64,000 nucleotides of DNA, from positions 99,057,485-99,121,484 of the forward strand of contig NC_073695.1 of NCBI RefSeq assembly GCF_029784165.1. The letters are read 5' to 3'. This document shows, one piece after another, positions 55,713 to 64,000 of the stretch (position 1 is the first letter of the stretch; each line of letters begins with the position of its first letter). A program made the position numbers and the translations under genes. Under the pieces are notes generated by a model. It was given only the letters and a program-made list of their open reading frames with translations, had not been told where the DNA came from and did no database searches. This stretch comes from Wyeomyia smithii. Lineage: Eukaryota > Arthropoda > Insecta > Diptera > Culicidae.

Positions 55713-57841
55713 CAGGGTGGCCACTCGAAATCAATTTTCAATTCCCCGGTTTTTTCCCTGTTTTCCCAATGATATTTGATAAAATTTCCCGGTGTTTTAT
55801 TTTTAAAATATATGAAAAAAAAAATTATTTTTCACATGTTTATTTATGCCTTGCAAAAATAGTGTTTTTTTTTTTTGTAAGATTTGGACCATTGAAAAAA
55901 TAAAGCATTGTGTTGATCTTTTGTGGTAGCAAAAATAGTGTTACAAAACTATGAAAAATATTTCTTTTTCATCGTTTTAGCTGTTCGTGGATGTTAGCAA
56001 GTACCTTCATAGTTATCTGCTGCACAATTTTCGCCCTTTTTATCTCCAAATCGTTGACAATCTTCGCCTTCCCGCGCTTTCTTGCTTCCTTCTGCTTCTT
56101 TCTCTGTCAATTTACTTTTGAGCTCGCAATCTCCGCAATCTCCGTTGTCTCCAGCAAGGTGTTTTAGCCAATTAAACTACTGGAAAAGGTATAACTCGCC
56201 CTAAAACAAAGTCGAATCACCCTCTACTATTGTGTTCCCGTATCTCAGCACGCCACGAAGAACTGCACACACTGCCCTGTGGGAGTTTATTTCTGTAACT
56301 AAGAGAGTGATCTCTTCACGCATACTGTGTATAACGACTTTTTATATCTACAGCCGGAGACAACGGAGATTGCGGGTTCAAGTCCCGTCTGGACGAGGGA
56401 AATTTTTTTCTAAGTCTAAAAGTCACACCTTCTATTCCCGTTCATTTTCGCATTCTCGCAAACTACATGCATTGTCCGCTTTACTTAACTTAAAATTAAA
56501 AAAAATAATTTGTGCTCGATCTTATAAGTTTTTTAAAAGCCATCAATTTTACATCGTTATAATTTGAAACAAAAAAAAAATATTCAAAAAAAATGTTTTG
56601 TTCCAATATCATATTTCTTCCAAATCTAGGAATTAATTTGTTTTAATTATAAATATGAATGAAAATCATTACGTTTTTAAATTTGTAGGACAGAATTCGC
56701 GGATTTGATTTTTTTATATCTTACAAAGCATTTTGATTCAAAGGTTCTAGAACAGTTTTCCTTATTTCTGTGTAGCACCTGTTTGTTTTTGATACAGAAT
56801 AAATCTCAAAAATCTTTAACAAATAGCTCTCCAAGGTGGCGTCTTTCATTAACAAAATCCAATAGTCAAAATGTCGAACACAGAATAAGAAAAACCTATT
56901 GCAAAAAAAATAATTCGCAGTTTAAATGTGCTGCTTGTGATTAAAATCATATCAAAAATCGAGAAGTACAACCAGGGTAGCTCCGTTCCGGTCCGGTACG
57001 GTTCAAAATAAAATCGAGAATCGAAGAAAGGCAGCAAGTTTAGGTCCTATCTGACTTTCAATTGGATTCTATCGGATCCGATGTCGAACACTATTAACAA
57101 GAATTTTCAATACGCCTCCTGCGACGCTGATATACGATGTTTTGTTTTGAGCAATCAAAATTTCTTCCATCTGATTCAAAACTGAGCAATCCTTGTTCAC
57201 GTTAGAAGCATTTCCGTAACTAAGGAAAATTATTAGGGGGAGTTAATTCTCTATATGTTTCATGCAAAAACGACATAGCCAATTTTTTTTCCTTTTTGTA
57301 TTTCTCGTGGGATCCCATTTCGGTACTGCAGCAGTAGTTGGAGGTCGACAAGAAATTGCCGAATATCTGCTCTACTGTTCGCATTGTTTTTCGTTCCTGA
57401 AGAATATTAGATCAACTCTAGGTAGGGCTACAGAAAACCTAGAGTGGGCTATAGCACCCCTAGCCCCTTCGTAGTTACACCAATGGTTAAAGGGGATAGG
57501 TTATGCAAGAAGAGAACGTTAAAACATTTTCTTTAAAAATCTGGCAAAAGATGTAATGGACCTGTAAACTATGTTTTTCCGCCTGACCAAGCTTGATTTT
57601 ATTCAAGCAGATCTTGCTGCGAAGCCGCTGTCGACTTTGGCTGAAACCAACAACCAGCTTTTCCATAACCGGCAGAATCATGCTAGTTAGGTCAACGTGC
57701 AAAAAAGGGTGTCATGTTGACATTTCCTCAGAAATTTTGGAGGATGAACTTCCCGGCGTGAGGTCTAACTTCCCGGTTTCCCGACTTTTTTTCCCGGTGA
57801 TTTGAAATTCCCGGCTTTTTCCCGGTAGAGTGGCCACCCTG
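55713..57841. mobile_element. hAT-type element (2.13 kb), CAGGGTGGCCACTC ends
   Basis: The left end CAGGGTGGCCACTC (55713) and the exact inverse GAGTGGCCACCCTG (ending 57841) are flanked by AGCGAGTG (55705-55712) and TCCGAGTG (57842-57849), an 8-bp duplication with two changes. Subterminal CCCGG-runs (TTTTTCCCGGT, ATTCCCGG) lie at both ends, inverted. No transposase is readable, so it is non-autonomous. It encloses tRNA-like segments in opposite orientations (56110-56400). Confidence 0.87.
56115..56395. other. Two tRNA-like segments in inverted orientation
   Basis: On the plus strand at about 56352-56392, GGAGACAACGGAGATTGCGG then GTTCAAGTCCCGTCTGGACG gives a near-perfect T arm and B box. 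On the minus strand at about 56192-56125, CCAGTAGTTTAATTGGCTAA then a GGAGACAACGGAGATTGCGG repeat gives an A-box/D-arm-like segment. Together they look like the two halves of one tRNA-derived unit, in mirror arrangement. Neither half folds alone to a full cloverleaf. Confidence 0.5.
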
Positions 57842-57849
57842 TCCGAGTG

Positions 57850-58326
57850 CTTCGAATTTGGCGAGTGGATGTTTTAAGGAGCAAATTTTTTTCTGTGGTA
57901 GTGTTTGTTTATTGAGGGTAATAAATGTTTAAATGGTGGCTCAACACCCCTTCCTCCTGTGGAAGAGAGGGGTCCCATGCAGATGAAACAATTTTTTTTG
58001 CACAATTCAAGAACAAATCAAGTTAATGTAACTAAATTTCGCATGTAAAGGTTTTTGGAGCAAGAAATATTTTTACGGTGGTTCGAAATCGTTCCCTCTT
58101 CTGGCTTCTATACAAATCAAACACTAATTTCTACATAACTCGGAAACTGATGAAGCAAATGGAACCAAAAATGTTGAAGTTTTTGAGGGCAACAAAATGT
58201 TTCTATGATGGTTTGACACTCTTCCATAGTTTGAAGGAGAGGAGGAAGGGGCCAAAAACGAACGGTTTTTTTTTCATTCATATTTTTTAGTTTCCTCATT
58301 TGTCCTCCAACAAATTTAGGTTATCA
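57850..58326. repeat. Repeat unit of the 52660 family, right of the hAT element
   Basis: Contains AATGGTGGCTCAACACCCCT, GATGAAGCAAATGGAACCAA and GTTTGACACTCTTCC. It continues the array interrupted at 55712. Confidence 0.65.
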
Positions 58327-58337
58327 AACCGCCAAAA

Positions 58338-58552
58338 ATCTCCCAGCTTGTCTCGAGGTACGATACTGGTCTTACAAGCCAGTTGTCGTATGTTCGAGTC
58401 CCGGCTTTAGAGAGACTGTTACTGTCAGTAGGATCGTAGCGCTAGCCCCACCAATGTCCTGTACACTTAACAGTCGGCTGCGAAGCCTGTGTATAGTAAA
58501 CAGAAGGTCGAGCTCCGATACGGAATGTAGCACCAAGGTTTTGCTTTTTTTT
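58338..58552 (+). mobile_element. tRNA-derived SINE, 11-bp duplication
   Basis: Third copy of the 24243 family. It starts near CTCCCAGCTTGTCTCGAGGT and keeps a B-box-like word GTTCGAGTCCCGG at about 58392, then GAGAGACTGTTACTGTCAGT, and ends in a T run. AACCGCCAAAA flanks it at 58327-58337 and 58553-58563. Confidence 0.88.
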
Positions 58553-58564
58553 AACCGCCAAAAC

Positions 58565-59200
58565 AGAGATATTATGGTCCTTCATGTTGCCGAGGTGGAT
58601 GTCCGGAATCGGTCAACTGGTTATGGAGATATGACCGGAAACTGTTCCGGTAATATAATGGTAATGATCAAAGCAGTACTGAGAAGCGTACCACGCCTAT
58701 AATTACTCGGGTGGTCATATCAAGTGTCTTTGTCATCATAGGCAACATGCGAACCTGTTCCGGTTGAGTTCCGGATATTACGAGATTATTGAGCCAAAAC
58801 AATCAGGCGACAACTCTATTCACTCGGAATCCTAAAACTAGTCCATAGGTGGTCATATCTAGGGTCTAAGTTAACAAACTACTTATTAAGTAAAAAAATA
58901 TGATTAAAAAAAACAACTCGTTTTTGGGACATGTACCAAAATCGAACAGTACCAAAATTAAATCGTGCCAAAACCGAACGAGGTCTGTACCACCATACTA
59001 TTTTCACAATCAGTATGATGCCCAGATGCCACAAATAGACTCATGTTGAGCAACTTCCGGTGTCTGGAAAACAGCTGAAAGTGTCCAAATACCACCCCAC
59101 ATGGAAATTTCCGGAATTGTAACGATTCACAGAGGCCACAAATCGACCTCAGATATCAGTTAGGATTATGAGATGACGACTTCCGGTTTTGACGTAGAAC
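58565..59200. repeat. Diverged repeats with CCGGAA/TTCCGG words
   Basis: Words such as ATGACCGGAAACTGTTCCGG, GGTCATATCAAG and ACTTCCGGTTTTGA recur. They resemble the units of the 825-2580 and 60480-61090 arrays and have no gene. Confidence 0.5.
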
Positions 59201-59204
59201 TTCG

Positions 59205-60365
59205 TCTCTCAGGAAGTTCGGTTACATACTTGGCTACATAGGGGTGTAAAATTTGGAAAATCTTCTAAGATTCTTCCCAAATGCAGAAAATTGTAATTTC
59301 GTTATTCAAACTATTGTACAATTGAAAATTGTCAAGCCTTGTCAAAACGAAAAATTCGACCTCGATTGGTCGTTATATGATTGCTTCCCAAGCACGGTCG
59401 ACAGAATTATAGATCTAGTAATTTGAAATGTGCTATTTGGCCTAAACAAGAGCCTGTTAAGCCAAAACTGCTCATATTATTTCCAGACAGCGACAACAGC
59501 AGTACACCCTTAGCAGCAGCAGCAGTGCAGCGGATAGCAATGGCAACGGATAGCGGCAGCAGTCGCAGCTGATATCAGCATCGGTAGTAGCAGGGCCCGT
59601 TGACGAAGTGGGGAACTTCCTTTAGTGAAATGCGTCTCTGTGTTCAAAATACATGAGCCGTCTCGTTTTGAGTGTTAAAACAGCTTTTCACTGTGTTATC
59701 TATCACAGGGAATACCTTATTCGCACTGTCAGTGATAACGCCAAGAATAAATAAATACCTAATTGAAGGGTTAATATTTTTTCTTAAGTTAATGTCAAAT
59801 TTGGAACAGTTAGAAATTTGACTTCTTCTCCGTGTCTCAGAACGTACTGAATTATTTTTTCCTTCGGTAATGAGCACAACACTCGAGTCGTTATATGATT
59901 GCTTTCCCGCGCATGCTCGACAGAATTATAGACCTAGTAATTTGAAATGTGCTATTTGGCTTAAATAAGAGCCTGTTTCGGCCAAAACTACTCATATTAT
60001 TTCTAGACAGCGACTACAACAAACCTTACATAACAGCAGCAGCTGTGGCAGTGGATAGCATCAGCAGCAGCAGTGGTATCAGCAGCGCTATTGTGGCCAG
60101 CTGGTGCAGCGGCACTTCCTCTAGTAAAAGCTGGCTTGTGCAGGAACGAGCAGCATCAGTAGTAAGTACATTAGCCGGCAGTTCCTCTAGTGAAAAGTTG
60201 CCGTATTTTGACAATACACACACGTTTTGGAATGCTGGCCTTCGAAATATATGGGCCGTCAAATTTTCAGTGTGAAAACAGCTTCCAACTGTGTTATCAG
60301 ATAAATTCCTTAATTTCCTCTGTCAAATTATTGAAGATTTAATATTTTTTGCGGTCGTGGCTTTG
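59205..60365 (+). repeat. Family X, two partial direct copies
   Basis: Copy 1 runs from TCTCAGGAAGTTCGG (59209) through TCGATTGGTCGTTATATGAT and TGCTATTTGGCC to a CAGCAGCAG stretch at 59510-59570. Copy 2 restarts near 59885 (GTTATATGATTGCTTTCCC) and has the same order to a second CAG-rich stretch (60030-60080). TATA boxes seen in the other copies have decayed here (GGCCTAAACAAGAGCC and GGCTTAAATAAGAGCC). After copy 2 comes TTTTGCGGTCGTGGCTTTGC, the start of the 43035-type piece in inverse orientation. Confidence 0.7.
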
Positions 60366-60479
60366 CATACAACTTTTGTGATTTTTTAAAAACAACCCAA
60401 AATGATCGATTTCTACCTCATATGGGTTTTTCGGAACCAGAATACACAGAAGAAAAAAAAAATCGAATCACCATTTTCA

Positions 60480-61090
60480 ATTCTAAGATGGTGACTTCCG
60501 GTAGCAAATGTTATGCCATTTCCGCAACCGAAATGACGCCAAGAAATTGAAATTGACCTCCATTTTTAAAACCAATATGACTACTTCCGATTTCTGAAAA
60601 ACAGCCGAAAGTGACATAATACCACCCAATATGGGTATTTCCGTAAACATGGCGATTGGTAAACATGGCGTAAACTTTCGGTTTCTAGACAACAGCCGAA
60701 AATGATCGAATACCACTCAATGAAGGTATTTTCGTAATCGGAATAATGCATAGAAGCGAAGAATCGATTCTGGACACCATTTTGAATTCTAAGCTGGCGA
60801 CTTCAGGCTTCTGGAAAACAGTCTAAAATGACTGAATACCACCCAATATGGATATGGAATGAAAAAATACCCGAATACCACCCAATATGGGTAGTTCGTA
60901 TTTCCAGAAACAAGGTGATGTTCGGAAGCCAAAGGCGAGGATATTATCATTCCGATCCGATGAAAACAATCATTGCAAACAATTTGTCTTTTGCGTTTGA
61001 ACGTATTCAAAAACTAAATCGTCATGCAATCGCAGACTATAAACAAATCGCAAGGTAAATGTTTGAAATGGTCAAGATAAAGAAAAAATG
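60480..61090. repeat. Array related to 825-2580, opposite orientation
   Basis: AAACAGCCGAAAGTGACATA, TACCACCCAATATGGGTA and GGTGACTTCCGG-type words are reverse complements of the words of the left array. The block ends at about 61090-61130 with GGACGAAGTTTGCCGGGTCA and GCTAG, a motif often found at non-LTR element ends, comparable with 268-290. Confidence 0.7.
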
Positions 61091-61134
61091 GACGGGACGA
61101 AGTTTGCCGGGTCAGCTAGTAGCTAATAATCCGT

Positions 61135-63240
61135 GTAACCATTACATCGTTTTCAACAATAATAAAACAAATGACCCTCTCTTTACTATGGTTATTCTAG
61201 AGTACACTAAGTTTGGATGCAAAAAGCCTTGATTCCGTTGCCTGATTTATAGAGTATTTAATACTAAAGGCAAAAACATTTTTTTTTTTTTGTTAAAATT
61301 CTTGAAAAGTTCTCCACAAGTCTGAAGAATCCAATAAACGAAGAGGCCACAAAAGATATGATTCCAGATTTATCTTAGATATAGCTGACAACGTTTCTAA
61401 AACCAGAAAATTTGTAGAATTCTTACTATAGGTCCCTAATTTTCTGAAAAAAAAGCATTACTCCTCCCCCTTTCGTGTACAAGCGTGAACATTTGCGTAC
61501 ACTCCCTACGCGGGGATACGTGACGCGCAAATTTCGTAATCAGCGTAGAAATAAACCGCGTAAATTCTGAAATACGCCTGAAAGCTTAATAAACTTGCAG
61601 TCTACTAAATACTTTCGAAAAAGATTAAAGTGTAGAGTTAATTCCCCCTGCGAATGAAGATGGAAATATAAAAGGAGTTAGGTGAATATTAGAGTTAGAT
61701 TAATTTCGGATTTAAACAGGTTCGGGTTTAAAACCATTTAGAAATATCGGGTTCGGGTCGGGTACGGATTTGAAAAATATCAAAACTGAGCATCTCTAGT
61801 AAATATTCCAGAATTAGGTTTTGGATATTCAACTGACACTTTGAATAAATGATTTGAAAACAGAAATATCACCAAAAACATACCACGTAAAAACTGACTT
61901 TTCTGAAAAATTTGCCTATTAAACCGCCTAAAATCCAAACTTCACGTATTACATCACATAACAAATGAAGACGTACATAACAAAGTCGCCTCAATTTGAT
62001 ATAAAAAAATATACAAATGTCTCTCGGAAAGCGATCGAATGGTCGAGCTAACTGGTGAAATTTCAAAATAACAAAGGATGTATGGGCGTTTGTGAGAGCG
62101 TTGTGTTCGCTTCCTGAAATGGTGCATTTTTTGAAATGAAGAAAAACAAGACAATCTATTCTCCCTTGCAAATCTATGTAAGTACATTCCATTAACGAAA
62201 GTGGTTAAAACTTAGCCAGAAAGATAAAAATCCTCGAAAGTACTTGACTTTCGTTGGGCAATAAGTAACTTGACCCACAGCTTCTTGTCGCTGCTAACGG
62301 ACGGAAATTATTTGTTTTATTTTTTGCATTTTTTGCTGTCACCAACTCTCTGCAACTGTTGTGCAATGCTATTTGATCGAATAGAAAAAAGTGCTGCGAT
62401 GGCAGTATTTTTGTTCATCTATTTTCAATAACAAGATTTCAATTTTGTCAAGATTTGGCTACCTTGAATAAGTATGTATCTTCACAAGCTCTGAAATTTG
62501 CTTGAAGACCGTAGTCACAACAGTTGTTATTTCAATCCGCTCTAAGCTGTGCTTTTAATTTTGGAAGATTGCAAATAAAAATGGGAAATGGGAAATAATT
62601 TAAATAAAATAAAAAATTTTATATTCAACATAATAACTTACCATCATGCACTCATTAATTATATTAATAGATACTTCCAACATGGAAAGTCGGTTTTGCA
62701 ATTTAATAAAATTTCATAGAAATAACTTACATTGAAATATTCTTATGTAGTGAGCTTGTACAAAAGATCTCAACACAAAGTTCAATTCATTTCTCACAAT
62801 AATATAAAAATGTGCAATTCGCAATAATTGCGTAGGTGTTGAAAGTTTCATCACCAGTGTTTCGTCGCTCTCATACGGCAACTACTTATTTTGCGAAACA
62901 TAAAAAAGCGACAATCAAGATGGTTAAGCTATTTATAACCTAAGATAGGTTCTAACTTTGAATACGTTTCAGAAATCAGATGATCTTCTGATTCGATGAT
63001 TCGTATGTTGGATGCAAAAAATACTTATCAAGGGTCTATTGCAGTTATAGTTGAACAATTTCCAGCTCATTGGTGGCAAAAAGAGTCTAGTTAATAACCA
63101 TTCAAGGCTTAACGACAACATTTGAACCTACATTTGAAGTCACAAAGTGTTCAACAGTATAAACCTAATCAAGCAAATTATTTTCCGACAAAATCAATGT
63201 TTCATAAAATAGCTCTAGAACAGAGACTCCCAGGAAAAAT
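61135..63240. other. Intergenic, no gene recognised
   Basis: AT-rich, mostly without internal repeats that I can see. A few short open frames (for example 61869-62192, minus) have no recognisable domain. No tRNA or rRNA is visible. Confidence 0.3.
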
Positions 63241-63249
63241 AAATCGATA

Positions 63250-64000
63250 AAATCCTTCTTACGGGTATCTTCGGCTACCACACCGCACCGACTACCAATC
63301 CATCCGCAAGTCCGCGTCGCCGTCGCCGCACCTCTGCAGATGTTCCACGTCATCCGGGGATCGCCCACAACTCGTACCGAACGAGCGAAACATGAACAAA
63401 AAAAAAGTCCCTTGCCAACATGGCTCAACTCTCTACGGAGCCGAGTTGTGCTTCAACAACACCAGATGGCAGCCCGGTTCTACATCGGCAACAGCAGCTG
63501 CTACTGCTGTTACTTGGGTAGCGAGGGTAAAGCGGGGGTTCTACTGCCGCCGCTGCTGCTGAGGAAAATCCTACAGCGTTCCAAAATGGCCGACCTGTTT
63601 CTGTTTTAGCAACATTTAGTAGGCAACCACCAGAACCGATCGGATTTGAAGACCCAATGTGGATCTTCGTAGTAGGTAAAAAAGTAGCGGGGCATAGAGT
63701 GATTGCTCTCTAGCTCAACCTGTACCCCATTAGAATCACCTAACAGAAAACATGATATCAAACATGTGAGACAAAATCTGGTGCTTGCGAAACGTCATCC
63801 AATTTACTTCGCGCGGCTCTGTGAAGGGAAGCGAAACGACAGGGGAATTTTCAACTAACGGCCGCTCTCATAGCACAAAACGGAATCATCGACTAAAAGC
63901 ACGAACAGAAAGCAAAAGCGAAATCAGAGACAGAGACAGAGAAAACCCTGGCGAAGAAATTAAGAAATAAAGAAGCAGGAAAAAACATGACTAAACGGCA
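63250..64000. promoter_or_regulatory. CG-richer, possibly single-copy region; candidate promoter/first exons
   Basis: On the minus strand a GC-rich stretch (63430-63256) is open and ends at a GTAAGA donor near 63255. On the plus strand the last 200 bases are purine-rich, with AGAGACAGAGACAGAG and AACAGAAAGC, like insect 5' untranslated sequence. They reach AAAAACATGACTAAACGGCA at the window edge, with an ATG at 63987. A gene may start there and continue beyond the window. None of this is proven. Confidence 0.3.

Noticed and set aside
56345..56395. Functional tRNA gene
   Set aside because: The T arm and B box are good, but the matching D and anticodon arms are missing on the same strand. A SINE-like remnant is more likely.

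Overview
This window is eukaryotic. It has spliced genes with GT-AG introns and poly(A) signals, AT-rich intergenic DNA, non-LTR and Ty1/copia retrotransposon debris, tRNA-type SINEs and many MITEs. The proteins (LSm5, a MEP-1-like seven-zinc-finger protein) and the repeat mix fit an insect, most likely a culicine mosquito. The species is an inference.

The well-supported genes are few. LSm5 (16958-17347, +, three exons) is a ring subunit for U6 snRNA and mRNA decay. It converges tail to tail with a two-exon secreted, Ser/Thr-rich orphan (17509-18106, -). A second secreted, N-glycosylation-rich orphan (34655-40844, +, three exons) has a 5.45-kb first intron packed with transposons. A large zinc-finger gene (48173-52327, -, six coding exons, about 1196 residues) matches insect MEP-1, a partner of Mi-2 in chromatin repression. 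Weaker gene candidates lie at 4624-5351 (-), 28402-28600 (-), 39418-40103 (-, inside the secreted gene's intron) and 42651-43013 (-).

The rest is mostly mobile DNA. From left to right: diverged tandem arrays and LINE-tail-like repeats (1-7150); a TA-flanked element with a nested hairpin (7191-8528); an RNase H fragment between inverted arms (8983-10265); a deleted copia element with both LTRs (10692-12149); a 3.6-kb element with about 0.67-kb inverted arms and a remnant of an unfamiliar protein (12560-16197); a recent 0.87-kb tandem duplication (18752-20490); a hAT-type MITE (21785-22423); a TATA-bearing repeat family, here called X (22555-24085, 44400-47870, 59210-60360); and a broken pogo-like transposase with a C-terminal zinc finger (25427-27310). 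Further elements are several MITEs (29472, 30598, 35604, 37625, 47172, 47468, 54349), four SINE copies, a deleted jockey-type LINE (44700-46959) and a 2.1-kb hAT-type element (55713-57841).

Many insertions keep target-site duplications, so nesting order can be read directly. The best case is the family X copy at 44400-47870. It was hit by a LINE (14-bp duplication), a TTA-type MITE and an 8-bp-duplication MITE, while an uninterrupted relative at 22555-24085 shows the empty sites.
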